A stretch of DNA of 64,000 nucleotides from the NCBI RefSeq assembly GCF_021869535.1, contig NW_026262712.1, positions 65,938,100 through 66,002,099 of the forward strand, read 5' to 3'. Shown here piece by piece: positions 1-11,099 of this stretch (the first letter of the stretch is position 1; every line of letters starts with the position of its first letter). Made by a program: the position numbers and the translations under genes. The notes under the pieces are model-generated. The model did no database searches. It was not told where the DNA came from and saw only the letters and a program-made list of their open reading frames with translations. The DNA comes from Mytilus californianus (Eukaryota; Mollusca; Bivalvia; Mytilida; Mytilidae).

Positions 1-1163
1 AGAGGTACAAGAAATACTTGTTAAAATTATCCAATATCTTGATAAACATCAGGATGCCATATTGAATGAATTAAAAATGAGGGAAGAAAAAAGAAAGTAA
101 CAAAATACGACGATTATTGAAGTCATTAAATGATAAAGAAAAAGACATCGCAGAACACTAAAGAAATATTGGCAATATAAAGCAGTACGCCGCAGAGCTG
201 CAAACCTTCCTAGCTTCGAAACATATAGAAAAAGATATCGTAGTAAATGAACAGTTCATTAAATCAATAGCCAAAAGTGATTGATCTAATCAAATTGACT
301 TGTCGTGCGAGATAAATCCGTCTATCTGCAATTCAGAAATTGGGAGATGTCGATGTGACAGAAGATCAATGTAATATACCAATCCTGAAACAGAAGGATA
401 AACATGCTCAGATGATGGTAGTTGTAACACCTTTGACTGTAGCCCGACACCTACACTACTGCAATCATTTGCCACCGGGTGTACATTACTGCCGGATTGT
501 AGAATTTTATTTACATGCAGTACATATAGAAAATTCCAAGTTTTTAAGCCAAATGGTTCACTAGAAGTTACCGTTCGAGACTTCGGTGCGGTATTTGATC
601 TAACATTAATATACGATAGTTCAGTTGCTGTGACATCTGGTTATGATAAGAAATCCCTTCAAATTAATTTTATACACATAAAAACAAGGAAAATAAAGAA
701 AACATTGAAAGTGAACTCAATAAACACGGGAGTAGCGTACAGTGAAGACAAGTTGATTTATTGTGCTGGAGAGAAGGGGATACAAATGATCAGCCTTAAT
801 GATGAATACATTGTCAATATTACTAAAACTAGTGTAACTAACTACTCGTATGTTGCAGAATTCAGAGACAAAAGACAATAGTGTAACCTGTATCGACTTC
901 AAGGGAACACACGATGGGTGTTCGAAAATAGAAGTGTTCTCAAGGGTCCTCTTGGTATATCTGTAGATGGAGATGGAAATGTGTATGTAGTAGGACTTTC
1001 GAACAATTTAGTCGTTATCTCTCCCAATGGAAAACACTATAGAGAGCTACTAAGAAGTGAGAATGGACTGAAGGAGCCAGTAGTGATATATGCTAATAGA
1101 TCTAATTGTAAGACGTTAGTTGCCAATATAAAGGAAAAAGTATTCCTCTGTAATTTTAAATAA
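1..1163 (+). pseudogene. Decayed TRIM/NHL-type protein gene, 3' part
   Basis: Conceptual translation gives a coiled-coil stretch (about 2-280), a linker, and then a beta-propeller/NHL-like region (about 430-1163) with recurrent 'GISVDGDGNVYVV' and 'NTGVAY..KLIYCAG..GIQMISL' type strands. This resembles the large bivalve family of TRIM-like B-box/coiled-coil/NHL proteins, known elsewhere as ubiquitin ligases or innate-immune factors. The RING and B-box part would lie left of the window. The frame is broken many times: TAA at 98-100, TAA at 159-161, TGA at 282-284, frame changes near 340, 430 and 900, and a stop ending the piece at 879-881. The last segment, 918-1163, closes with a natural-looking stop. 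I see no introns, which suits the single-exon style of this family. The number of lesions argues for a pseudogene rather than sequencing error. Family assignment is from memory of the family, not from a search. Confidence 0.6.
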
Positions 1164-1497
1164 TTGATGTATTTAAAGTCAATGTTTTTTGAAAGTGAGT
1201 AAATGTTAACAATGGATGATGAGAATCTTCAAACGAACATCTATATATAATTTCTGTTGTTTCATACTTGTAAATGTAAAGTATATATAAATTCATATCA
1301 TTTTGGACATTATATATAGGCATGCGTTTTGTGAATTATTCAATACTTTTGGACTAGCTCGGTAATTCTAAATAGCATCCAAAGGTACTTGATAGAGTTT
1401 TGTTAGCATACGTTCTTCTGGCGTCTAAGAGAAAAAGGACTATCAACACGCACAGAATCAATATACAGGACTTTTGTTAAACTCTTGTAGCCACAGC

Positions 1498-1704
1498 ATG
1501 TCCACAGACACGTTTCCAATGGCAAAGTGTCAATATGATAAATCCTGTCGATATCTGCATTGTTACTACTGCAACAACAAACACAGGTGTAATAGATTTG
1601 ATGGTATGCTAGAATATGCTTTTAAATGGCCTGACGTTGTTCACAGACTAAACGCATATCTCCAATCTTCCATTCCTCCGTCAACTGAAACTGAAAACAA
1701 ATAA
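1498..1704 (+). CDS. Short Cys-rich open frame, unrecognised
   Basis: An ATG-started frame of 68 residues contains a compact cysteine cluster (CQYDKSC, HCYYC, KHRC) between residues about 11 and 31, followed by a non-repetitive tail ending at TAA. It does not lie in a repeat I recognise and has less skewed composition than the chance frames around it. No signal peptide, splice site or homolog can be named. It could be a small zinc-binding protein, an exon of something larger, or chance. Confidence 0.2.
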   Translation: MSTDTFPMAKCQYDKSCRYLHCYYCNNKHRCNRFDGMLEYAFKWPDVVHRLNAYLQSSIPPSTETENK

Positions 1705-1898
1705 TTTAGGGATATTAATAGCCAGAGCAACAAAAAAATGCATACCACAAACAATACAAGATTTCCTTTCAGTGATTTGAGTGTTGATCGTCATTGAACA
1801 CAGCTAGGTAAAGTTACAGTAAATGAACGCCATCTAGCGGATTCCGCGAAATTTTGCGACGTTTTGTACGAGTTACGTCCCATTGACCAGATTTAGCA

Positions 1899-2018
1899 AT
1901 GTTGCAACCAGCGACTTTCCGACGAGGCAACGTTAAATTTGATGGAAAGTATGTTACTTCTAGGAGAATGAACTTGTTTGCTAAAATTGAAGGTGAAGAA
2001 ATGGTACAGAATTTTTAA
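1899..2018 (+). other. Short open frame or possible first exon
   Basis: A 39-residue ATG frame lies just downstream of a locally CpG-richer stretch (about 1825-1900). It is not low complexity, and a possible splice donor (GAAATG followed by gtacag) lies near its end. It could be a first exon of the adjacent Mutator-like sequence or chance. No family was recognised. Confidence 0.15.
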
Positions 2019-2061
2019 AATTAATATGAAAATAGTCATAAAGACTATCTTCAAAATTTAA

Positions 2062-2250
2062 AATAGGGAACTTGACTTGCGTCAGGGAGGTAGGGTGGTA
2101 ACGTTAGAGCTTGGATATCTCGCCGACCAGTTAAAACAGTGTAAAAACTGTAGCTCACCACTATTTCTACATAACTGTGATGAGGAAAAACAGTGTGGTC
2201 TCGGGTGCCACATGTGGAGTAGGATCTGCTTACCCTTCCGGAGCACCTGA
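2062..2250 (+). pseudogene. Mutator-like transposase fragment
   Basis: An open frame reads GRVVTLELGYLADQL, then a CxxC pair (CKNC), then LFLHNC and a GLG motif. This is the pattern I associate with the N-terminal cysteine-containing domain of Mutator-like transposases that are abundant in molluscs. The frame has a stop just upstream. After GLG it runs straight into the dispersed repeat that starts near 2215, so only about 45 conserved residues survive. It is a fossil scrap, not a gene. The family call is moderate because no search was possible. Confidence 0.4.
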
Positions 2251-2425
2251 GATCACCCCCAGTTTTTGGTGGGGTTCGTGTTGCTTAGTCTTTAGTTTTC
2301 TATGTTGTGTAATCTGTACTATTATTTGTTTGTTTGTCTTTTTATTTTTTGCCATGGCGTTGTCAGTTTGTTTTCGATCTATGAGTTTGACTGTCCCTCT
2401 GGTATCTTTCGTCCCTCTTTTCTAT
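2215..2425 (+). repeat. Dispersed repeat family A, copy 1
   Basis: A stretch of about 185 bp beginning 'gatcacccccagtttttggt' and ending 'ctggtatctttcgtccctct' recurs almost unchanged at 15151-15325. The direct sequence match between the two sites defines the family. An 84-codon open frame across this copy reflects the repeat and is not a gene. Confidence 0.75.
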
Positions 2426-2429
2426 ATGT

Positions 2430-3405
2430 AGTATGTTAAAAACGTCCCTATAGAAACCCTATATTCACTGGGAAAAGACATCGTCCCGCAGAAAATAAGA
2501 AGGGGATGCAAGTTGGTACATTAATACTAAACTTTTAGTCTTGGTAAGATACCCCTATTTTGAAAATTACCTACTTATCAGTCGGAACATGTAAAAATAT
2601 TTCCTAATTCAAGAAAAGGGAATGAACCACATAAAATTCTCAGCTGCGCCAGTCAGTCTTGAAACAGATGACACAAAACGATTTTAAATTAACATTAACC
2701 TTCTTCACGATTGCAACAATCATTTAATATTTATACATCACAATTTTTAAGACTATAACACATAAATGATAAACAAAAAGTTATAGAGATTCATCGCTAC
2801 ATTATGTTTTCTAACGATTTTTTGTAATGGTGTTTTCTATCACGTCCGCAATTTTGTGGAAAGTTTCGAAGCTAAAAATAGAACACAAATCCTTAAATAG
2901 ATACATGTATAAATAGAATATGGTTTGAAGAGTTATACATGGTATATTTTCCTAATAAAAGAACATCCAGTGGATCCTAAAAGAATTGTCTTAGTATTGA
3001 TTAGTATTGTTATTTCCTCAAGGTAATTGATATATCAATGGTTAAAAAAATAACTGGAAACAAATAAAAATTTGTAGCCTGAAAGTTGCATCTCAAATAT
3101 AGAATAGAACTGTTCTCAATTCTATTTCACTCATACAACTTGAAGGTTAAGAACGAGATTCTGTCGATCATGTCGATATCATACTAGTTACTAATATATA
3201 CATGTGTGTGTATCAGTACTTCAGTAAGACAGCAACCAGACAACAACACCAAGCCACAAAAAAAATGGAAAAGGAAAAGACATCTGATGTTGTGCATTTG
3301 TGCAGATGGAATTTAACAAGTTAAAGACAAAATTTTCAATCAAGTTTCAGTCTGTGATTGCTTTTTTTTTTAAGGGTTGATACGCTTTATATAAGTATAA
3401 ATTGT
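2430..3405. other. Gene-less AT-rich stretch
   Basis: No coding frame, RNA gene or clear repeat was recognised. It contains only scattered A/T runs and a degraded 'agacagcaaccagacaacaac' segment near 3230 that resembles the tail of a dispersed repeat read in reverse. Confidence 0.5.
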
Positions 3406-3411
3406 TTTGTT

Positions 3412-3622
3412 AAAAATAAGACCGTTAGTTTTCTTGTTTGAATTTATTCACATTTTTCAAATCGGGGCTTTTTATAGCCGACTAAACGACATAGGTTTTT
3501 TTGTCTTTTTTAAGTCCGTACGATAGTCTGTAATTGCTTGTATCCACCTCATGTGCACTTTGGTGGATAGTTGTTGCATTTGCAATCAGACCACATCACC
3601 TTGTTTTTATATTTATTACTAT
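3412..3622 (+). repeat. SINE-like dispersed repeat, diverged copy
   Basis: It opens with 'gaccgttagttttcttgttt' and ends 'ttggtggatagttgttgcat...accacatcaccttgttttt'. The same order of blocks (gaccgttggttttt..., cctttatagc..., ttgtctcattggca...accacatcttc) is present at 41515-41711. The 3' tail is related to several other short repeats in the window. Confidence 0.55.
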
Positions 3623-3679
3623 AGTGTCAAATACAGTTGCTCTCTGATGCACATTAATTTATTGTCACATATAATAAGA

Positions 3680-3870
3680 TTTTAAAGGGGTTTGCAGAAT
3701 AAAAGATAATGCCGAATATAGAAATTGAATAGAGAAAAAAGAGCAAAAAAAAAAAAAAAAAGGATAGAGAATAATGGTTCGCAAAAGTATAAAGAATAAC
3801 AATGGAAAATAAAATAATAAGTTAATACAAGTGTAGTAGTTAAAGACATGAACCATATACAGAATAAAGC
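3680..3870 (+). repeat. gaataaaag-rich repeat, copy 1
   Basis: The segment with 'gcagaataaaagataatg', a poly-A run, 'gatagagaataatgg' and 'aaagtataaagaataacaat' matches the segment at 7265-7425 in block order. Minus-strand frames here are low-complexity and are not genes. Confidence 0.5.
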
Positions 3871-3959
3871 AATCATGTAATATTAGAAGAATTTTACAAT
3901 AAAATCATTTATAAATATAAATCAATTGCTTTAAAAAGCAATTGTAAACGGTCTTTCCC

Positions 3960-4680
3960 CCACCTGAAACATGATTGACTGATATATTTGTATGTTTGTT
4001 TTGTTTGTTTGTTTATTTGTTTGTTTGTTTGTTTGGTTTTTTTTTTTTCTTTCTTTAAAGGGTCCATATTAGTGTGTTGGTTAAGTTTCTATATTTAGTT
4101 TGGAAAGTTTTTATTCTATTTCAGGGTCCGCGCGCGTCTTTGTCTCGCGCCAGGTTGTGGCGTCACGTGACGAGGCTTTATATTAGCGAAAACTTAGTAT
4201 TTTTATTTCTTTTTAGGTGGGGACGTTGGACAGACAACATGTATAGCGACGGAATACACACAATGTATTTCTTTTGTCATTGTAGGTAATTGACGTTTCG
4301 ATCACAGTTCACGAGCAGTGCATGCTTTGGATTTAATTGATCCTGTGTAACTTTAAAACACGTTTATCGATTATTTTCATACAATGTACATTTTTCAGCA
4401 GCAGTTTGTAACACAGATTTGTATTTCAATCTAGGAGCGGACATTTTATTGTAGGATTTCACTGAGATTTACGGAACTAGCAAGCGATTTTTACGGCATT
4501 GCAATTTCTTTTCTCTAGGAAAATTCTTGAGAGATATCTGCACCACGTTGTTTTATGAAGATTCAATACATGTATACTATACCCTGCTGACTGCAAAATT
4601 TGGGGTCAATTGGACATGTAGTTTCTGAGAACATCTGATAACAAGCATGTGGATTTTTTTTTCAGAAGAGATGTAAATAC
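3960..4680. other. Gene-less stretch with tttg microsatellite
   Basis: A (TTTG)n tract lies at about 3995-4035, followed by a GC-richer patch (about 4125-4175, 'ccgcgcgcgtctttgtctcg'). No gene or defined element was seen. Confidence 0.4.
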
Positions 4681-4681
4681 A

Positions 4682-5120
4682 ATATTAAACACATGAGACG
4701 GAAACATGCATACAATGAACGATTGATTGGTTGGTTGGTTTATTGATTGATTGAATTGGTTGGTTGATTGATTTGTTGATTGGTTGGTTGGTTGGTTGGT
4801 TGGTTGATTAAACACGTGGGATAGGGTCTCTTGAAACAAGCGAAAAAAAGAAACAAAGGAAATCTTGGACCCCGTATTAAACACATGAGACGGAAACATG
4901 CATACAATGAATGATTGCTTGGTTGGTTGGTTGGTTGGTTTATGGATTGATTGGTCGGTTGGTTGGTTGATTGATTGATTGATTGATTAATTTAACATGT
5001 GGGATATGGTCTCTTGAAACAAGCGAAAAGATCTTGGACCCCATATTAAACACATGAGACGGAAACATGCAGGCATGCAATGATTGATTGGTTGGTTGGT
5101 TGGTTGGTTAGTTGATTAAC
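4682..5120 (+). repeat. Tandem repeat with embedded (TTGG/TTGA)n tracts
   Basis: Three units start with 'attaaacacatgagacggaa' near 4684, 4876 and 5046 (spacing about 190 and 170). Each is followed by a variable (ttggttgattga)n tract, and the first two also by 'ggtctcttgaaacaagcgaaa'. The long NQPTNQPTNQ reading on the minus strand is a by-product of the microsatellite. Confidence 0.8.
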
Positions 5121-5317
5121 ACAGAGAACGGATCCACTTGGATCCTGCAAAAACGGAATTGAAAGCCTAGATACTATATATCTAAACACATGGGATTTAT
5201 CTTTTGAGAGATCACTTAACAAGTAGTAAAGTTAAAGGTCAATGTCAACCTACAACAGCATTAAAACACAATCAAACTCTTTAAATAGTGTCAAAAACAC
5301 ATAATTTGCCTCTTTGT

Positions 5318-5755
5318 ACATGACCTTGACCTTTGACCTTGACCCCAATTTCAAGGTCATGAAACAAGGGCCTCAAATCAAAACACTCTAGGTCTCTACT
5401 ATATATTGTTAATGAGTTATATTACCATACAGCTAATATTAGATATAAAAGGGGCGAAAACTCCCATTAAATGTCTACGTACCCTTTCAACTAAAATTTA
5501 CGTGTTACGAAATGTCGCAACTAACAATTCTATAAAAATATGTTGTCGATATCTTATAAGATTTCTGAAAATTAGTGAATCAAAATTTTTAACATGACCT
5601 TGACCTTTGACCTTGACCTCATTTTCATTTTTATGGACCAAGGACCTCAAATCAAAAGACCCTAGGCCTCTATCACTTATGGTTTTCCAGTTACAAATAC
5701 ATTTCACATATATCAAATACAAAAGGGGAAATAACTCTCATATGGAGTCTTCGTA
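5318..5755 (+). repeat. Two direct copies of a ~276-bp unit with TGACCTTTGACCT
   Basis: Both units begin 'catgaccttgacctttgacc' (near 5319 and 5594), continue with 'caaatcaaaa..cctaggtctct' and end with 'aaaagggg..aaactc..gtct..cgta'. They have diverged noticeably. The opening block holds close TGACCT half-sites. Confidence 0.7.
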
Positions 5756-5759
5756 AAGC

Positions 5760-6470
5760 TTCGGTCTAAATAAAACCTAACATCCTGAGGATATAACGAG
5801 CAATTTGGAAAAATAAATTTGTCGCTTTCTTTTACGGTTGCGGAGGAGATCTCATAACAAGAAAAACAGTGTTTGGGGAGATAACTCTTACAAAGAAAAG
5901 TGTTCGGTTAAACAGGGTCAGTTTCAAAAGCGTATAGACTGTATGATATCATATACCAAAAAACTAAGCGACATCTTTTGAAACAAAAATACACCGCAAG
6001 AAAAAAATTAGGCGGAAGAAAAAAAAAATAATCAGAAGAAAACCAATAGGTCTTTCCACAGAAAGGTGGAAAGACCTAATAATTGAGGATATTACAAAAT
6101 AAGCGTTATATTCAAAGTTAAAGAAATTTGCCATTAAAATTAAAGAATACAGAAGTTAAGGACACACTTCATATAGACCCTTGAATTAATCGTTGTATTA
6201 TATCGGTGTTGTTGGTAATAAACAATAAACAAAAAAATCACTAGTCAAATTATGCAGAGGGTGTTTTATTTGATGCAATATATTCTTATCTTCCCGTTCC
6301 TAATGTATCTTCCATTTTTATTGAAGTTTACATTGATCAAAGCCTTAGTTTTATATAGTTTCATGTTATTACTTGTCTATACCACCCCCCCCCCCCCCTC
6401 CCCACCCCAATGTTTGTTGATAGATGTGATGTAAAATTCTATTAAACAATTGTATAATCTTTATAAAAAC
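5760..6470. other. Gene-less stretch with poly-C tract
   Basis: An AT-rich stretch with an inverted pair 'ggtctttccac/gtggaaagacc' at about 6049-6079 (small hairpin) and a poly-C tract at about 6384-6402. No coding sequence is supported. Confidence 0.4.
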
Positions 6471-6472
6471 AG

Positions 6473-6970
6473 ACGACTGCACAGACATAATACAAATTGC
6501 AGCAGCATATGAACAGAACACTTTTTGTCGTTATATAGTACCAAAACAAGCTATCAAATGTTCCGCTGGTAAAGTTACCGGTTTTTCAAAAAGTGGCCAA
6601 ATCGTATATCGGAACGGAGAAATAATGCAAACAGATGAACTGCAAGATAGTCTAAGAGATTTTATGAATTGGTTACCTGACACAATGCAAAGCCTTTTTA
6701 TTCGAGAGTTTTAGTTTATTCCATGGAGAATAATTCTTTCTTTGATAGTTTTGAACAAAAATATAAGGGTTTTGTTGACTCGCTATCTTTGCTGAAAACT
6801 GTGCTACCAGAGAGGAAACAAACGGGTAAAGGTTATAACCAGGAGAGCCTAGTATTTGACATTCTTGGTGTCAAATACGACGCACAGATGTTCAAGCATT
6901 ACAACAATTAGTAGAACATGTGTCGCTTCCCATTGAGAAAGTTGCACCACACTCATTCTCAGTGGAATAA
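6473..6970 (+). pseudogene. Broken DEDDh exonuclease-like copy (PML-like family)
   Basis: The first segment (6475-6714) reads DIIQIAA..., FCRYIVPKQAI, AGKVTGFSKSGQIVYRNGE and LQDSLRDFMNWLP, then stops at TAG 6712-6714. A second frame from 6723 reads KYKGFVDSLSLLKTVLP and GYNQESLVFDILGVKYDA. A third frame resumes with VQALQQLVEHVSLP and ends at TAA. Together these follow the middle and C-terminal half of a DEDDh 3'-5' exonuclease domain of the kind found in bivalve PML-like proteins. The join after KYDA falls where the family carries its catalytic HNAxxD block, and that block is absent here. A region expected to hold an HNxxFD-type motif between segments 1 and 2 is also missing. An acceptor-like 'aaaacag' precedes 6473. 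Frameshifts, a stop and missing catalytic residues make it a pseudogene. The family call is from memory. Confidence 0.5.
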
Positions 6971-7264
6971 GTTTCACAGTCTTATGAACGTGAGGGGTCT
7001 GATGGTGTTGCCAATCTCCTATCGGAACTTTTTTTTTTGGAAAAGCCAGAGTCACAAAAGATAAAATAATTATATTACATCTTTTTTTGAGTCAAGACAT
7101 TGGGATGATTTCTATTTTTATGTTATTACTATTATTGCGTTCATGCACTTACAAAGTATTTTCGTCTGAATTAGTAATTGTTTTAAACATGTTTATTGAT
7201 AATGAACATATCATATTTTTTACAACTGTTATAATTTAATTTGAAATACGTGTCCATAAAACAG

Positions 7265-7425
7265 GGTCTGACTGGGGTTTACGGAATACAGAATAAAAGG
7301 CAAAAACTGCAGAATAAAAGGCAAAAAAAAAAAAATAGAGAATGATGAGGTGCTAAAATATAAAGAATAAAGAATACAATACTGGTAATACAAAATAAAT
7401 ATTAATTAATGAAGGACCCTCTATC
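7265..7425 (+). repeat. gaataaaag-rich repeat, copy 2
   Basis: Contains 'acagaataaaaggcaaaaac', a repeat of the same phrase, a poly-A run, 'tagagaatgatgagg' and 'aaatataaagaataaag'. The block order is as at 3680-3870. Confidence 0.55.
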
Positions 7426-7599
7426 CAGACCCTTATGATAAAATGAACCTATCAATACAAAACACATAGTCATCATGCGTAATCAACACCAAGAACGTTG
7501 AAAATTCATACCATGATAACTTGACGTTATGTAATAAAAATGAAGACGTCATGATTTTTTATGTTTTTTTTTCCAAAATGTTGAGGTTGCGTCGTTTCT

Positions 7600-7850
7600 A
7601 GAGGGAAAACGAAGTCGGTGACCATATTTTTTTTTCACATCATCTTATTTGTTAGACATAGAGGAAGAAATCATCATTTAAAAAAAAAATTCTATGGAGT
7701 GAATCTCGTGATTTATACAGGAAACCGAAAAGTGTAGAAGAAAAATAAGGATTTTCCCTATACATTCAATGTAATTTAGTACCCTCTCGGACCATTTTAA
7801 AAATGGCTTTTTCTCGAAAACGAAGTCGGTGACATATACTTTTTTTTTAA
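7600..7850 (+). repeat. Direct pair around 'aaacgaagtcggtgac'
   Basis: The phrase 'aaacgaagtcggtgac' followed by a T-run occurs at about 7607 and again at about 7818, each in a similar AT-rich context. This suggests a decayed ~210-bp direct duplication. Confidence 0.45.
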
Positions 7851-7859
7851 TTTTCTGAT

Positions 7860-9740
7860 GTATATTTTCAATATCTAATTGAATTCTAAATTTTTAAAAA
7901 AACTATGGACTGGTCATTTACTGATCCTTGACCTTAATCCATGGGACGTTGTAAACACTATAAAAAAAGATGGAATGTGTCTGCTATGTTTTTTAGACAG
8001 TACATGCACCAAACAGTAAGGAATTCAGTCAAACCTACCTTTTTATTTTTTCTACTGAAATCTAAATTTCTTCTGTTGCAAGAAGCTTGTTTAGTGTTTA
8101 AGCGCATGTTACAGAAACATATAATGTCAGTTAAATGGGAAAAAGAGTAAATACATCATATCGGTGTCTGGCCGGTGACAGGTCTTTCTCTGGAGTGTTA
8201 TAATTTGTTAGGTACCAATTTATAAATCCAGCCAATGACCAATTTTAAAAGAATATACAGGACTGCTAAAATTTAAAAAAAAGACAGATAAAATCTGAGA
8301 AAGAAAAATAACCATCCGAATATTTGTATATAATACTTAAAACCAATTAATCGATAAATGTAGCAACCTAAACATCAGCTAGTAGATACTTTTAGTGGAT
8401 GAATTCATTTTTCTCTTATATGACAAGTCAGCCATAACAAACGAATGCATTTGTCACATACAAAGTCATGAAGCCTCCTCTAATTCTCCAGTGAAACAAA
8501 AACTCAAAACGATATTAAAGTGAGGTTCTCCAGAAAAATATATAGCTGAAATGTGTTTGTCACTTTCACAAGCCTATATTAAATAAGATATAAACATTGA
8601 GGTGTAATACATTCTTCACTTCTCATATTATGAATTTCGTATATTTTCGTTTGATTTACAGCCCATCCTTAGTTACTGCTCGCGAATATCTGGTCTTTTT
8701 CAATTGCCAGAACGTTCAGCAAGACACATTCAATTATTCGTTCTTGCGTTTTCTGTCCTTTCTATAAATCTTCATTTAGGAATTGACAGTAGTTGGTCGC
8801 TTGCAAACTGAAATTTACGACATAGGTGATGATTTCAATTATCTCATCGTCGACTTTTCATTTCTACTAATGTAGCAACATCATAGCAGCAATTGTACGT
8901 GAAGTTTATTTTACAGTTAATAAACTATTACAAGGGGTACATTGCTTATCTTGATTTCCTTGATAGAAAGATGCTGTTTGTTTACAAGGAAGCTGCCAAA
9001 CCAAGGTCACCTTGAAAGTTTTGTTAATGTCATCATGATTTGGAAGATCGGTATATATTATTTGTATCACAGATGACCAGATTATGTTAAACTTGTCCTC
9101 TTACTAGCTAGTTAATGAAATCATCGTATTGGACTTATAACTGGATTATTACTTGCCATAAAAAACTCGATCGTTGCCATTAATGGCCCGTTAGTGGAGC
9201 AAAAACTGTTTACCATTCTGGGGCACCTGTGCTTAACCCAGATTTTTAGTAGGTTTTGAATTGCTCAATCATGATTTTCCCTTGTAGTCCCGGCTTGGTC
9301 AAACCAAAGACCTGAAAAATATTTATTTGCTGCTTCTCTGCTAAACACGCAGAATTAATTAGTATGAGCAAAGACTGGTAGGCACATGGTCAGAATGCAT
9401 CTGGGTAGCATCACATGTCTGTCTACAGACTGATGACTACACATTATGAACTAGCACGTAAACAATCTAGCTCAGATGGTCGATCTAGTACAAACCATTG
9501 TTTATATTCGTACCACATGCACATGTTCTCGTCCTCTTTTGCATATTTTGTTTGCCATTGAATGTTAAGCATCAATTTATCACCAACATCTTTTTTGTGT
9601 TTTGTGGACTGTTTGTTTGTTTTTTTCTATGTCTTATGGTTTTTGATTGCCCCTTGGTATCCTCTGAAATGAGTTAATTCATTGTTTAAGTATGCTGTAT
9701 AAATGATCCCATGAATAGACTAGGTAATAGTCACCTGGAT
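7860..9740. other. Gene-less stretch
   Basis: No coding exon with splice sites or a conserved motif was found. The 69-codon frame at 7941-8150 has no recognisable pattern. Around 9580-9670 a T-rich segment is weakly similar to dispersed family A. Confidence 0.4.
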
Positions 9741-9745
9741 TTCTC

Positions 9746-9772
9746 TCCCCCCCCCCCCCCCCCCCCCCCCCC
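9746..9772. repeat. Poly-C tract
   Basis: A homopolymer of more than 20 C residues interrupts otherwise AT-rich sequence. Its exact length is likely to be unreliable in any assembly. A glycine-run frame on the minus strand arises from it. Confidence 0.9.
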
Positions 9773-9959
9773 AGAAGAAACATTCATGCCGAGAGGTGTT
9801 CCTGCAGGGTGTGCAAATAAATAGGCAGACCTGTCTGGCCATGCCGTCTGAAGAACCATTGATACAACTGTTCGGGGGAGTTCATGTGTGGCTTGTTGCA
9901 TGGCCAAAATTTCTTCCCTTATCAAACAATTTCCTTTTTTGTATTGAATAGACATGAAA

Positions 9960-11090
9960 TATTTGCTTCTTGGCGTTAAACAAACAACAAAGAGAGGTTG
10001 CCTTATTTGAACTCTAGCGACGCGAGTTTCGCCCTTTTACCATCTACGCCAAGCAGCGTCATGGTCCTTTGTCTGCACTGAAGCTGTGAATCCCAATCTG
10101 AAAATTCAGATCTGTCAGAACTCACGTGCTCGTCAAAATGAGTGTTTGTCTCACTAGAAATAAAAGTCAAGCTATGCTACTGTAATAACCGTCATTCAAG
10201 TAATGATTTGATCTGTTAATCTGCAAAAGAGATTTCAGGACTCAACAACATATCCACGCTTAAATAGTTGACTGGGGTGTAGATAAATAGACATCTAATA
10301 TCTATCATAAGACAGTAAATCGGTGTCAATGTGCTGGATGCATAACACTAAAAGCAGCCTCGTCAGATCAGTACATTCAAATAACAGATTGTCTGTCGTA
10401 ATTTAGCGTTTATTTTTTATACCAACAAATGTTTGCTTTCTGGAACTTCAGATTTCATTTTTTTTACAATTTGAAACTTTGAAACCTAAAAGAACTTAAA
10501 GTAGCTAAGCAATGTCTACACATGGATAGAAATATCAAAGAAGTGAATATGAAGAATAGACACAAAACATATTAACTGGTAGCATGATTTTTATATTGAG
10601 AAAAAATGTATTAGGTATTTAGAAATAAACAGGCTTCGCTCTTATTTAAATTTGTTTACCTAAGGGGTAAACAAACTAATTTAAATGCATGCTTGATACA
10701 GGCATACAACCAGAAGAGATGATACACACCTTGTTACATTTTGTACATTAACCTCTAGATATGCTTTGGATATTTACAAATATATATATGACGTTGAGTT
10801 GCTTTCTCTTTGTCATTATTCACCACAAGTTATTTTTTTTTTTTATTTTGTTGTAAGATATGTTGCCAAAACCATTTTTTGTAAATGTGTTAGTGCTAAT
10901 AAATTTTTGTTTTTGTTTGTCTTATATCCTAGATACGTGTTATGATTTATTGACAATTGACAAGTTATTTTAAAAGACTTGTGGCTAATTCAAAATAAAT
11001 AAAGTTGAGATTGGTGGAGATAGATTGTCGGTTCGTTAAAAAGATACCATGATCCTATACCCGCTACTTCTGTACATCATACATGAGCAA
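9960..11090. other. Gene-less stretch
   Basis: Nothing gene-like was recognised. A short inverted pair 'gtttacctaaggggtaaac' at about 10656-10674 can form a small hairpin. Confidence 0.4.
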
Positions 11091-11099
11091 ACAGTTCTA

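Noticed and set aside
4606..4899. Minus-strand frame with NQPTNQPTNQS repeats
   Set aside because: Direct reading of the TTGG/TTGA microsatellite, not a gene.
9731..9955. Minus-strand frame ending in poly-glycine
   Set aside because: The glycine run comes from a poly-C tract. The rest matches no family I know and has no splice support.
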